DNA of 36,923 bases from DASRAJ01 sp039920305. Its GTDB lineage: Bacteria; Bacteroidota; Bacteroidia; Chitinophagales; UBA10324. This document shows positions 8,591 to 17,584 of the stretch, piece by piece. The notes under the pieces were generated by a model, which had not been told where the DNA came from, did no database searches, and saw only the letters and a program-made list of their open reading frames with translations. Every line of letters starts with the position of its first letter. The first letter of the stretch is position 1. Both the position numbers and the translations under genes were made by a program. The DNA lies in contig JBDSEA010000013.1 in the NCBI GenBank assembly GCA_039920305.1, forward strand, positions 1-36,923, read 5' to 3'.

Positions 8591-9238
8591 ATGAAAAAAC
8601 TCATTGTAGAATTTATCGGAACATTTTTTCTTGTCTTCACCATTGGTGGAGCTGTTGCTTCAGGAAGTGCCATTGCACCGGTGGCCATTGGAGCTGCGCT
8701 CATGGTTATGGTATTTGCGGGCGGACATATAAGCGGAGCCCATTATAACCCGGCAATATCACTGGCCATTTTGATCAGGGGGCGGATCACGATGGTAGAA
8801 ATGCTTCAATACTGGATTGCTCAACTGCTTGGTGGATTGCTTGGCGCCGTTGCCAGCCACCTGGTTACCGGACTTGAGGCGTCAATCAATATGGCCCCAC
8901 AGGTAGATATATCTCCGTCAATGCCGGTACTTGCGGAAGTACTTGGCACATTTGCACTTGCCTATGTCGTACTGAACGTTGCTACTTCGAAGAATACAGC
9001 GGGTAATTCATACTATGGGCTTGCAATCGGGTTTACTGTTACAGCCATGGCGATAGCCCTGGGCGGAATCTCAGGGGGTGCATTCAATCCGGCAGTAGGC
9101 ATTGGCAGAAATCTGGCGGATTCTATTGTTGGTGAAGGTGGTAATATCACTCATGTGTGGATTTATATTGTGGGTCCCCTGGTTGGGGGCAGTATGGCAG
9201 CAATTACTTTTAAATTTTTGAATCCGGACGATAAATAA
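8591..9238 (+). CDS. aquaporin / MIP family channel
   Basis: A six-helix inner-membrane channel for water or small neutral solutes. The 215-residue product begins MKKLIVEFIGTFFLVF, the usual first MIP helix with its conserved Glu. The two pore motifs are SGAHYNPAISLA (NPA at 53-55) and SGGAFNPAVGIG (NPA at 166-168). The residue after the second NPA is Val169, where classical aquaporins carry the selectivity-filter Arg (NPAR). This suggests a less strictly water-selective pore, an inference from family knowledge. The start at 8591 is preferred to an ATG at 8570, which adds only seven residues before the helix. It is divergent from the peroxiredoxin gene and converges on the DoxX-like gene. Confidence 0.92.
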   Translation: MKKLIVEFIGTFFLVFTIGGAVASGSAIAPVAIGAALMVMVFAGGHISGAHYNPAISLAILIRGRITMVEMLQYWIAQLLGGLLGAVASHLVTGLEASINMAPQVDISPSMPVLAEVLGTFALAYVVLNVATSKNTAGNSYYGLAIGFTVTAMAIALGGISGGAFNPAVGIGRNLADSIVGEGGNITHVWIYIVGPLVGGSMAAITFKFLNPDDK

Positions 9239-9269
9239 TGTCATGATTCAAGAAATATTTACGGCCTTT

Positions 9270-9752
9270 TTATGTGGGGTTTTTTGCTTCCCAGTCTGCA
9301 ACCTTCCCCTTTACCCTGGATGAGATGGCACTGTTGTTCATGTATTGCCGCATTGAAAATCTGCCATCACCCTGGAAAAAATAAAATATACTAAGCAACA
9401 GCACCGCGATGGAATACAATAATTGAAATTCACTGCTGAAGCCGGGATTAGAAAAGAATATTGACAGGATAATGGTGGGAATCAGCACGAGGCAGGCAAG
9501 CCTGGTTCCAACCCCAATGACAATAAATGTTCCCAGAAAAAAGTGAAGAAACGCAAGCACCTTAACAATCACCACAACAGATTCCTTAGTAACCTGCAGC
9601 TGATACATGTTCATGATATAAAATGTATAATAGATAAAGAATAATCCTTTGAGGTGCAGAAGTAATCCAAATGCTATGCGCAGCGCATCCATCCAGCCCT
9701 TATGACGTAGCTTGCTCCATTGTTCAAGTGAATCGAATACATGTAAAGTCAT
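9270..9752 (-). CDS. DoxX-like integral membrane protein
   Basis: A product of about 160 residues with four hydrophobic segments: around LRIAFGLLLHLKGLFFIYY, VVVIVKVLAFLHFFLGTFIV, LACLVLIPTIILSIFF and LLYSIAVLLLSIFYFF. An Arg in the first helix and a short polar C-terminal tail (VADWEAKNPT) fit the DoxX/DoxD-like family. Members of that family have been linked to quinone-coupled redox proteins but mostly lack a defined role. The start is uncertain between ATG at 9752 (MTLHVFDSLEQW) and ATG at 9779, which adds nine residues. It converges on the aquaporin gene with a 31-base gap. Function is not assigned. Confidence 0.7.
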   Translation of the reverse strand: MTLHVFDSLEQWSKLRHKGWMDALRIAFGLLLHLKGLFFIYYTFYIMNMYQLQVTKESVVVIVKVLAFLHFFLGTFIVIGVGTRLACLVLIPTIILSIFFSNPGFSSEFQLLYSIAVLLLSIFYFFQGDGRFSMRQYMNNSAISSRVKGKVADWEAKNPT

Positions 9753-9849
9753 AAAATATATTTTGCTGCAAAGTTGCATTTTTTATGCATTTCATTATGA
9801 GCTGTTTTTAATAAAGAGCCGGATGATAAAACCAACGCTGTACATGCAA

Positions 9850-10593
9850 TTATTTTCTTCCGCATTTCATAAACAATTCCCATTGAATAATTCTCACCGT
9901 TTCTTCATTCCCCCATGCCTTGCAGAGGTCATCATGAATAATCTCAAGCGGATGGAGGGAATGCTTATCCATATAAACCTGCACAGCACTCCAGCTGTTT
10001 ATGTAAGTTGTAAACCCGCTTAAGTTCTGGTTTGCGATTGCAACAAATGGAGGCAACGTGATAAGTGGATACGGGAAGGGAAGGGTATTGTATTTATCAA
10101 TCCAGTTTAGATTGGTTTCATGAGGCCAATAGTTTTTCAAAATTTCAAAAGCATAGTGATGGATGAGATCGTCAATTCGCTGATCATAAACAGAGCAGCC
10201 GGCATAGCTCCATACTGCAAGTATTCCTCCCCTCTTTAAGATCCTGTGGGTTTCACGGTAAAACTCCGGGATATTGAACCAGTGGATTGCAGTCGCAACC
10301 GTGATCAGATCTGCTTCGTTATCATGAAGAGATGAATGTTCTGCATGCTCAACTCTGTAAATAATATTATTCTTCCGGAAGCTGTTTGCGATTTGATCTG
10401 TGCTTCCATCAGTTGCATAAACTGTTTTAAAATACCTTGAAAGCGAAACTGCACATTGTCCGTTTCCTGTTCCGCAATCCCATGCTGCTTCATGGTATTC
10501 GCAGAGCCCTGAAAGAGTCCTGAATAATTCCTCAGGATAAACAGGGCGGTTTTTAGCGTACAGGTCTGATTGCCTCGAAAAATAATCCTTCAA
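9850..10593 (-). CDS. class I SAM-dependent methyltransferase
   Basis: A 247-residue cytosolic methyltransferase of the type 11/TMT1-like group. Motif I is AWDCGTGNGQ (about 37-46), an acidic residue ends the next strand (YATDGS, D62), and ADLITVATAIHWF (about 94-106) forms the post-motif segment. It opens MKDYFSRQSDLYAKNRPVYP, which is how this subgroup normally begins. The initiator is TTG at 10593. An in-frame TAA lies five codons upstream and there is no ATG near the N-terminus, so TTG is the only sensible start. The substrate is unknown. It sits alone between the DoxX-like gene and a T9SS cargo gene. Confidence 0.85.
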   Translation of the reverse strand: MKDYFSRQSDLYAKNRPVYPEELFRTLSGLCEYHEAAWDCGTGNGQCAVSLSRYFKTVYATDGSTDQIANSFRKNNIIYRVEHAEHSSLHDNEADLITVATAIHWFNIPEFYRETHRILKRGGILAVWSYAGCSVYDQRIDDLIHHYAFEILKNYWPHETNLNWIDKYNTLPFPYPLITLPPFVAIANQNLSGFTTYINSWSAVQVYMDKHSLHPLEIIHDDLCKAWGNEETVRIIQWELFMKCGRK

Positions 10594-10744
10594 ATAAAAT
10601 ATTCTTTAACCGGGTTCAAAAAGTTTCTTACGCTACCAGACTGGCGCATTAAAAATATGTTCGGAAATCCCGGAGAACATTCCCTGATACCATACAAGCA
10701 TAACTTAGCTTTCAGACGGCTGCAATATGCATGCATCCCATTTT

Positions 10745-12577
10745 CTATTGCCTGATAAACTTTTGTGCTGCAATTAATTTACTGTATGATGAAATTCGCA
10801 GCACATATTCTCCCGCCGGAAGCGGGTTAGTTGAAAAGCTAAAGTGATTATTACCGGGTGAAATTTTCTCATTCATCAGCAACTTTATCATTTTTCCGCC
10901 CATGTCGTATATCTCAAAATTGCATACCGCATAATCATGTGCCTGGAATTGAATATTCAGGTTTTGCACAGAAGGGTTAGGATAAAGGCTGAACTGTGGA
11001 ATGTTGTTATTCACTACTGGCACGCCTGCAGGTGGCGGCATGATGGCAAGCTGTGATACCCATGTTGACATCTTATGATTCGTAAGTCCGTAAGAACCGT
11101 TTACCCAGATTACCCCCGGCAATAAATAATCACGCTGTGCACCGGTATAATCTCCCCACCGCTGAACCCCATTGATTGCTGAATGATAGCTCAGTCCATC
11201 CTTAATATTTTTTTCTGCAGAATAGCTGCCTTCCCCGTCAGTAACGATGGCAGAGTAGCCCGGAAACAAATCTTCGCTGCTGCGCAGCATGCCAATTATT
11301 GCATGATGATCGGAAGAACCAGTTCCCGCATATGCAATATTGGGATAACCATAACAGATGGTATCATCTGAAATGGTGTGCAACTGAATAGCCGGCCATG
11401 TGGCTACATCCTTCATCACTCCATGATAAAATGAGGCCGTGGCTGTAAGAGTATCTGTGGTATTGCCCACAAATTGAATACGGTCATTTTCATAGAATGC
11501 GCCAAGCACCCGTGAATCATTGGTGGCAAGGTCATTTACGCTGGGCTGCTTTGCATTGATTGGAACAAAGTAGCACACATCACTTACCACCGGCTTCACG
11601 GTCAGCTCTTGTAAAGCCGCATTCATTGTATCGGTGATGTGTACAAGAAAAAAAGTATCGTTGGAGATATCGAGATTTCGCTGACTCATAAAATACATAT
11701 CAGCGCCATAGAGGTGACTTCCTCCTTTCACGGGGCATAGATTCCGGATTCCATCCGAATTGTAATTAATATCATAATGAAGCTGAGCATGCAATGAATC
11801 ACCTGTGAAGCCGTCAAACTTATTAACCTGCCATATTACAGAACGCCGCCAGCCGGTTTGCCACGATTCATTATCGGCCAGGTGATTTACGGTAATAAAC
11901 AACTCCTTATTTGTTAAGGCAACAGACGGGTAATCACTCCACAGGGAATCACCAAGCGGATTGCCCGGAAGTGAATATAAATTCCAAGTGCCGCCGGGAT
12001 TCTCGGTCTGGGAAAAGGCTACAATGATATCTGATGCAGAGGATGAAAACCCAGACAGGAATACAACTATAAATTTATTCTGGTCAGGATCATATATTGC
12101 CTTTGGGTCGTACTTGCTGTGTGTGTTGTTCAGAGGAGTACTCAGTGCCTGGAGGGTAATAATTCCAAGCGAAGTATCAGCTGTAAGATCATAGCTAAAC
12201 AAATTGGTGTTCATCACGCTGATGAGGTAGCCCGCTGAAACCGCAATATCATTATCATTGGGTACTGATCCATTGTAGCCCTGTGCCTGCAAGCCTTTCC
12301 ACAGGTAGGGAGTGTCCACCGCATCACGAAGCGTTGAAGCTTTGTTAAATTCAGAATGAAGACTTTCAAGCAAATCCTGTTTTAGAATATTGAGCTGATC
12401 CGGATTTTGATGCTCATCCGCCACTTCTTCATCACTTTCCTGCAGTATCGCATTCCATTCATCCTGTGCTTCACCGGTATCAACCGTTGCGGCGCGCGGT
12501 ATGGTGAAGCTCCGGGTCTGTGCATTAGATGCGACACAACAAATAATACAAACAGAAAGGGTTAAAAGAAACTTCAT
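10745..12577 (-). CDS. T9SS-secreted protein, beta-propeller-like, 610 aa
   Basis: A signal peptide ends at SNAQ (about residue 20). An acidic, propeptide-like segment follows (about 30-80, rich in Asp and Glu). The main body of roughly 430 residues has propeller-like motifs such as SVPNDNDIAVSAGYLISVMN, YDPKAIYDPDQNKFIVVF and SDYPSVALTNKELFITVN. The type A sorting domain begins near FSLYPNPSVQNLNIQF and ends AAQKFIRQ. I do not recognise an enzymatic signature. The start is the ATG at 12577 before the signal peptide. A TTAATTTAGC box about 20 bases upstream of the start resembles boxes before two other genes here and may be a weak -7 element. Role unknown: an extracellular or surface protein. 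Confidence 0.82.
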   Translation of the reverse strand: MKFLLTLSVCIICCVASNAQTRSFTIPRAATVDTGEAQDEWNAILQESDEEVADEHQNPDQLNILKQDLLESLHSEFNKASTLRDAVDTPYLWKGLQAQGYNGSVPNDNDIAVSAGYLISVMNTNLFSYDLTADTSLGIITLQALSTPLNNTHSKYDPKAIYDPDQNKFIVVFLSGFSSSASDIIVAFSQTENPGGTWNLYSLPGNPLGDSLWSDYPSVALTNKELFITVNHLADNESWQTGWRRSVIWQVNKFDGFTGDSLHAQLHYDINYNSDGIRNLCPVKGGSHLYGADMYFMSQRNLDISNDTFFLVHITDTMNAALQELTVKPVVSDVCYFVPINAKQPSVNDLATNDSRVLGAFYENDRIQFVGNTTDTLTATASFYHGVMKDVATWPAIQLHTISDDTICYGYPNIAYAGTGSSDHHAIIGMLRSSEDLFPGYSAIVTDGEGSYSAEKNIKDGLSYHSAINGVQRWGDYTGAQRDYLLPGVIWVNGSYGLTNHKMSTWVSQLAIMPPPAGVPVVNNNIPQFSLYPNPSVQNLNIQFQAHDYAVCNFEIYDMGGKMIKLLMNEKISPGNNHFSFSTNPLPAGEYVLRISSYSKLIAAQKFIRQ

Positions 12578-12614
12578 GCAGAAAAATTTGATTCGCTAAA
12601 TTAATAAGTGACGA

Positions 12615-13400
12615 TTATTCTTTCTGAAATTCTATTTGTACAAAATCACCAACACTGAGATTCAGAAGATTTTTTGCATTCCCTTTATTGATTGCTATTT
12701 CAAGATACCCTGCCGAGTTGAAAAAGCATAATTTTTCACTCTCGGGAACTGCTGAATAGTTTTCGCTCAGCAATTCCACATCCGCATATCGCTTGAAAAT
12801 AACCATGAAAGTTCTTCCTCTTCTTACCTGCTCAAACTCATCACGGTGAATATTAACCATTGCATTCCCGAAGCGATCAAAATATTCAATACTTCCCTTC
12901 ATAAAATCTACTGAGATTATTGGCTTACCACGAAGCATGACCTTGTACCGGGGAATTTGAGTTCCGGTTTTTGCAGGATTTTTGCCAGAAGCAAGATGCT
13001 TTGCCAGTCTTACATATAGATCGGCTATGGGAAGAGTACTCTCTTTCTCATTCTCTATTTGCTCTGCCTGAAAAATTTGCCCGGGCATTATATCATCCCA
13101 GATGAGCGCAAAGAAGCCATTATCCTGACCAATGAAATAATAATTTTCATGCCTGATGATGAGTGCAGGGCATGCGGGATTATCAAAGGGATTTACGCTT
13201 ATCAGATGAATGGTATTTTCCGGAAAATGATGATATACATTCCTGAACACAAATGCCCCGTGGAGAATATTGTAGGGATCAATATCATGTGAAATATCAA
13301 CCAGCTTTGCATCAGGGATTGCTTTCAGCAATTCCCCCTTAACAACACCGGAATAGTAGTCACGCGTTCCAAGATCAGTAGTTAGGGTGATAACAGGCAT
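12615..13400 (-). CDS. S-adenosyl-L-methionine hydrolase (adenosine-forming), DUF62 family
   Basis: A 261-residue member of the SAM hydroxide adenosyltransferase family, related to SAM-dependent chlorinases and fluorinases. The family splits SAM to adenosine and methionine. Motifs seen are ITLTTDLGTRDYYSGVVKG (residues 4-22), VDISHDID (34-41), HLISVNPF (65-72) and FIGQDNGFFALI, all diagnostic positions for the N-terminal domain. The C-terminal beta-barrel carries RFGNAMVNI. The length is normal for the family. The ATG at 13400 gives the usual MPVITLTTD opening. It is divergent from phoH across 162 bases that contain two inverted repeats. The physiological role of these hydrolases is not well settled. 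Confidence 0.9.
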   Translation of the reverse strand: MPVITLTTDLGTRDYYSGVVKGELLKAIPDAKLVDISHDIDPYNILHGAFVFRNVYHHFPENTIHLISVNPFDNPACPALIIRHENYYFIGQDNGFFALIWDDIMPGQIFQAEQIENEKESTLPIADLYVRLAKHLASGKNPAKTGTQIPRYKVMLRGKPIISVDFMKGSIEYFDRFGNAMVNIHRDEFEQVRRGRTFMVIFKRYADVELLSENYSAVPESEKLCFFNSAGYLEIAINKGNAKNLLNLSVGDFVQIEFQKE

Positions 13401-13495
13401 AATTAAAACACCGGTAGAAGTGGTTAGCAGGATATTTTAAAAGTCAGAGCAATGAAAATTATTTTAAAAACAGTAAAAGATTCCTTTAAGCTTGT

Positions 13496-13534
13496 GTGCA
13501 CTAACATGCACCATCTGTTTTCACACGGTGAAAA
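13496..13534. promoter_or_regulatory. two adjacent inverted repeats upstream of phoH
   Basis: GTGCA-6-TGCAC (13496-13511) is followed by TTTTCAC-acg-GTGAAAA (13518-13534), a perfect 7-base inverted repeat. They lie 30-70 bases before the phoH TTG start, in the gap shared with the divergent SAM hydrolase gene. A TAGTTTAG box (13538-13545) follows. An operator is possible but unproven. Confidence 0.35.
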
Positions 13535-13562
13535 TGGTTAGTTTAGCAACAAAATTCTATCA

Positions 13563-14579
13563 TTGACAGAACTTATTATTCACCTCGATTCTATTGACCC
13601 GGTTGATCTTCTGGGTATAAATAATTCACGGTTACAAATTCTGAAAGGTTCTTTTCCCAGGGTGAAAATTACTTCCCGCGGCAATAAGATAAGAATAGAA
13701 GGTAATACTGACGACCTGGCGCTGCTTGAAATAAAGCTAAACCAGATGATTCAATTCATTGAAAAGTATGGCCGCATGAATGACAAAACCGCTGAGGATC
13801 TGCTTGAAGATACTGATCCGTTTGATATAAAAATGCCGGTACCCGGTGATGACGTGATCACTTTCGGCCCGAACGGCAACCTGGTAAAGGCGAAAACCGG
13901 CGGTCAGAAAAAGATGGTGGAACTTAGTGAGCACAACGATATTCTTTTTGCTATCGGGCCTGCAGGCACCGGAAAAACTTATACGGCAGTAGCCCTTGCA
14001 GTGCGTGCTTTAAAAAATAAGGAAATCAGAAAAATAATCCTAACCCGGCCTGCCGTGGAGGCAGGAGAAAATCTCGGCTATCTACCCGGTGACCTGAAAG
14101 AAAAGATTGACCCCTACCTGCGGCCGCTGTATGATGCGCTCGATGACATGATTCCTATTGACAAGCTTAACTATTACATGACCAACAGAGTGATAGAAGT
14201 GGCACCCCTTGCATTTATGCGTGGAAGAACACTCGATCATGCCTACATCATTCTGGATGAGGCACAGAATACCACTGATGCACAGCTTAAAATGTTTCTG
14301 ACTCGCATTGGAGCTTCTGCCAAGTGCATCATTACCGGTGACATCACTCAGATAGATCTGCCGAAGCATCAGAGAAGCGGGGTGTTTCGGGCACTTGACA
14401 TTTTGAAGAACATTGGTGGCATTGGCTTCGTCCACCTCGATGAGCGGGATGTGGTACGCCACCCCCTCGTGAAAAAAATCATCAGGGCATATGAGGATAA
14501 AGAAGCAGGAGATGAGAAAGCAAATGGTAAGGAAAGTATAAAACAGGAATCTGCTGCCGGCGAGTCATTAGACGAATGA
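13563..14579 (+). CDS. phoH: PhoH family ATPase
   Basis: A 338-residue PhoH-like protein: a single P-loop NTPase domain linked to RNA metabolism and ribosome quality in other bacteria. An N-terminal segment (ITSRGNKIRIEG) precedes the ATPase core with Walker A GPAGTGKT at 132-139, the LTRPAVEAGENLGYLPGD motif, and Walker B YIILDEAQNTT (Asp232, Glu233). The C-terminal 35 residues are charged, low-complexity tail. The initiator is TTG at 13563. The frame is closed by TAG at 13539 and no ATG or GTG lies between, and the TTG gives the expected MTELIIHLDSIDPVD opening. It converges on a T9SS cargo gene, with a hairpin terminator between them. Confidence 0.93.
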   Translation: MTELIIHLDSIDPVDLLGINNSRLQILKGSFPRVKITSRGNKIRIEGNTDDLALLEIKLNQMIQFIEKYGRMNDKTAEDLLEDTDPFDIKMPVPGDDVITFGPNGNLVKAKTGGQKKMVELSEHNDILFAIGPAGTGKTYTAVALAVRALKNKEIRKIILTRPAVEAGENLGYLPGDLKEKIDPYLRPLYDALDDMIPIDKLNYYMTNRVIEVAPLAFMRGRTLDHAYIILDEAQNTTDAQLKMFLTRIGASAKCIITGDITQIDLPKHQRSGVFRALDILKNIGGIGFVHLDERDVVRHPLVKKIIRAYEDKEAGDEKANGKESIKQESAAGESLDE

Positions 14580-14645
14580 CCTGTTGAAGATATATTCTTT
14601 ACTGGAAAATGGAGTAATATGCTGCAGCAAAAATTCGCAGCCAAT

Positions 14646-14678
14646 GAAAAAAAACACCTGCCGTAAAAGCAGGTGTTT
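14646..14678 (-). terminator. rho-independent terminator after the BNR protein gene
   Basis: Perfect 10-base stem AAACACCTGC/GCAGGTGTTT (14652-14661 with 14669-14678) and a 7-base loop. Read on the minus strand it is followed directly by a run of T (14647-14651 plus stem bases), about 24 bases after the stop at 14702. It may also stop phoH transcription, but the plus strand lacks a T tract. Confidence 0.85.
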
Positions 14679-14701
14679 CAAAACAACTCACTTCAATCCT
14701 A

Positions 14702-17401
14702 TTACTTGATAACCATCATCTTCACAGAGGAAGAAGAAGATCCCGAAGATGCATTTACAATATAGGTGCCGCTCTCAAAATTACTTACAGGGATGGGATA
14801 TTGATGGTTTCCGGAAGTAACCTTTTGTTCCTTCTTTGTAAATATCCTTTGCCCCCTCAAATCATAAACGGAAATAGTCAAGTCACCTGATTGCATCATC
14901 GCAATATTTACTGATGCCTGATCCTTAACGGGATTAGGATAAACTGACAGGCCATTTATCAAATTGCTTTGAACTTCATTAATACCTACTGTAGTTGAGG
15001 AATGAAATACACCACGGCCATAGGTTCCGATGTAGGTATAGGAATATTGACCATAGTAGGGTATCTGTATTATTTGCAACACCGGTACCCTGTCCATTCC
15101 CTGATTTTGCTCAACCCAGCCGCCGGTGGTCATATCACGGGCATAAACTCCGAGATCAGTTCCAACGAGAATCAGGTTGGGATTTACATAATCAATGCAT
15201 GAGCTCCACACCGGCATATAGGGCAGGTCACCGGTAATGTCATCAAATGTGATCAATGAATCAGTTGCATTGTTTGACTGCCATACATAGGATGTATAAC
15301 CATACCGAGCGGCTGTAACCACTACATGGGAAGGATTATGGGGATCCACGTAGATTGAGCGCAGGTATCTTCCCGTTCCCACATTTTTGGATCTGATAAT
15401 CACGCCGCTGTCAGCAGCATGCCATGTGCTTGCCGCAGAACTGATGGAGGCATAGGTGAATTTATTTTCAGCATATACCTGCTGAAGGTTTCCGTACCGG
15501 TAAACAGTTCCCTTACTGGTTCCCACATACAGGTTATCTCCATCGGCAGAAAAAGCAGTGCAGGTAACAGGTCCATCCGTAGCAGGCATTTGAAACCAGT
15601 CAGGATTAATCGCAAAGTTCAACGCGCCGGTAGTGAGCCATGCATGGCCTGAAGATAGGCCCGTGCCAAGCACAAAGAATGAATAAGAACTGTCATTAGC
15701 TTCCCATAAGCTGAAAGGCGCTATCCAGTCTGCGCCTTCGTCAGGAGCGCCATCCTGAGTTCCCCCATCAATCCTGAAATCAAAAAAGGAACTGAAAGCT
15801 ATGCCGTTGTTTGAGGAACGTGTAAGCTGGCCACTATAATATTCTTCAAAGAAAGCACTTGGATTGGTCCAGCTTATGGCAACATCAAATCCATCACCCC
15901 CGCTCACATCATGTGATGCCATATTGGTGTTACCAAGAAAATCAATGTACTGTGTTCCGTTATCCTGGCATCCCATGAGCACCTCACCCGTAGTTTTTGC
16001 TGCTACGCTGTATGCCTGGGTAACATTATAATTGCGATTTACTGATTGAAAAGTGGGATAAGTCTGGGAAGCATTATTCGTCCGGAAAACCCCGCCATCA
16101 CATCCAAGTATGAACTGATCCGGATTGGCAGGATTGAAAGCGATGGTATGCATATCAGCATGGATGTAAATGGAAAGATCAAAAAAGAATCCAAGCCAGT
16201 TACTAACAGTGTACCACCCTAAATCAGTAGTATACTTATAGAGAGAAAGCTGCCCGCCGACAAACAGAACATCAGGGTTCGAAGGAAGTACGGCACAGGT
16301 GATATTATAAAATGCTTGTTGACCCAGGGGATTGAAAGTAACGCTGTTACCCGGGCCGATCAGCGTCCAGTTTAAGCCATGATCTGTTGACTTGTAGATT
16401 CCAGCAAGACCCCCGGAAAGCCCTGGTTCACCTACTACAGCATACACGTATTCCGGATTATTAACTCCCCCAACTGCTAATTCAGTTCTTCCTTTTCCTG
16501 TGGTAGCAAATCCACCCTGCCCCTGCAGGTTGGTAAATACATCGCCATCGGGATTATCTGACCTGTAATAGTTATTTCCATTGATGACATACACGTAGCC
16601 ATCACTTGCAATTTTAACATCCCAGGAATAGGTGATCTGGTTGGTGCCGGTGGCATCATACCAGGATGCGCCACCATCAGTTGATATTTTAAGGCCCTTA
16701 TTAATAGCTGCATAAATTCTGTTCGGATCGGTAGGGCTGCATGCAATTTTGTTGACATAATCCCATGCTAACGAGTACCCATAGGAAACGGGTTTGGTTG
16801 CTTCCAAATGACTCCACGATGCTCCGCCATCGGTAGATTTCCATATTCCCTGACCCGGATACCCCATAGCACTATAACTCGTCGGGATATTTAAGCTCAA
16901 ATCATAGAAAGCTTCGCCAGTACCAAAATAAATATCTCCGTTCGATGCCTGGGCAATGCAGGATACGGTGTTTAAACTGAAATCGCCCTGTACCCTCGTC
17001 CATGAATCCCCATTGTTTTCACTCCGCCATAGGCCACCGCTTACTCCACCGGCAAATACCACCCCCGGATGTAACTTGTCAAATATAACCGCACGGGTTC
17101 TTCCGCCGATATTATCAGGCCCGTTCTCTACCCATTCAATACTCGGTACGTCACGGGACGTTCCTAATGCTTCTGCCTGTTCAAGTGCTTTATAAAAATC
17201 TTTTGGATTGTGGAAGCCTGTTTCACCACTGCTTCGCAAGTTATTCCACCAGTCTAATGATCCGGCAGCTACTTGTGCTTCAGTTAATCCTTTTCCATTT
17301 CCGCCTTCATCTTCTTCTGCAGTTTCATGGTTGGGAACAACAAACAATAATGTGAAGAGTGCAAGGGTGCTGAAGACAGTAAGTAGTGTAAATTTTCTCA
17401 T
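14702..17401 (-). CDS. T9SS-secreted Asp-box (BNR) repeat beta-propeller protein, 899 aa
   Basis: A hydrophobic signal segment (about 5-22) is followed by an acidic, Gly-rich linker and a helical pro-like segment (about 30-85). The module opening IEWVENGPDNIGGRTRAVIF at about 89-108 is typical of sortilin/VPS10-like or photosystem II stability-like propellers. Asp-box repeats include LWRSENNGDSW (124-134), IWKSTDGGASW, KISTDGGASW and IYKSTDHGLNW. The region to about 800 carries further blades (ILGCDGGVFRTNN, LYVGTSKGTVYRYG, VVVTAARYGY). A type A sorting domain begins near LSVYPNPVKDQASVNI and ends VKMMVIK. No sialidase catalytic signature (FRIP) was found, so an enzymatic call is not supported. 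The likely role is surface binding. A strong terminator follows. Confidence 0.88.
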   Translation of the reverse strand: MRKFTLLTVFSTLALFTLLFVVPNHETAEEDEGGNGKGLTEAQVAAGSLDWWNNLRSSGETGFHNPKDFYKALEQAEALGTSRDVPSIEWVENGPDNIGGRTRAVIFDKLHPGVVFAGGVSGGLWRSENNGDSWTRVQGDFSLNTVSCIAQASNGDIYFGTGEAFYDLSLNIPTSYSAMGYPGQGIWKSTDGGASWSHLEATKPVSYGYSLAWDYVNKIACSPTDPNRIYAAINKGLKISTDGGASWYDATGTNQITYSWDVKIASDGYVYVINGNNYYRSDNPDGDVFTNLQGQGGFATTGKGRTELAVGGVNNPEYVYAVVGEPGLSGGLAGIYKSTDHGLNWTLIGPGNSVTFNPLGQQAFYNITCAVLPSNPDVLFVGGQLSLYKYTTDLGWYTVSNWLGFFFDLSIYIHADMHTIAFNPANPDQFILGCDGGVFRTNNASQTYPTFQSVNRNYNVTQAYSVAAKTTGEVLMGCQDNGTQYIDFLGNTNMASHDVSGGDGFDVAISWTNPSAFFEEYYSGQLTRSSNNGIAFSSFFDFRIDGGTQDGAPDEGADWIAPFSLWEANDSSYSFFVLGTGLSSGHAWLTTGALNFAINPDWFQMPATDGPVTCTAFSADGDNLYVGTSKGTVYRYGNLQQVYAENKFTYASISSAASTWHAADSGVIIRSKNVGTGRYLRSIYVDPHNPSHVVVTAARYGYTSYVWQSNNATDSLITFDDITGDLPYMPVWSSCIDYVNPNLILVGTDLGVYARDMTTGGWVEQNQGMDRVPVLQIIQIPYYGQYSYTYIGTYGRGVFHSSTTVGINEVQSNLINGLSVYPNPVKDQASVNIAMMQSGDLTISVYDLRGQRIFTKKEQKVTSGNHQYPIPVSNFESGTYIVNASSGSSSSSVKMMVIK

Positions 17402-17524
17402 GGTGGTCGGTACTTTTTGTTGGCGCTAAAATTAATAAGATTACAGCAATGATAATTACTTCAGTAAATGAGGTTGGTCACGAGAGTGTAAAACCATGAC
17501 ATACGGTAATTTACCGGGCAGTAC

Positions 17525-17547
17525 AAAAAAAAGTGAAACCATTCACT
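17525..17547 (-). terminator. rho-independent terminator after lipA
   Basis: On the minus strand AGTGAA-tggt-TTCACT is followed by seven T residues, about 38 bases after the lipA stop. The stem is short (6 pairs) but the T tract is good. Confidence 0.6.
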
Positions 17548-17584
17548 CAGGTCAAAGCAGGTTAAATAAAATTCTTGGTGTTAT

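Noticed and set aside
14082..14462. Open frame of 126 codons antisense to phoH
   Set aside because: It mirrors conserved PhoH codons; there is no start context or family match.
14702..17401. Calling the Asp-box protein a sialidase
   Set aside because: Asp boxes alone mark a propeller fold; the FRIP motif and the arginine triad were not found.
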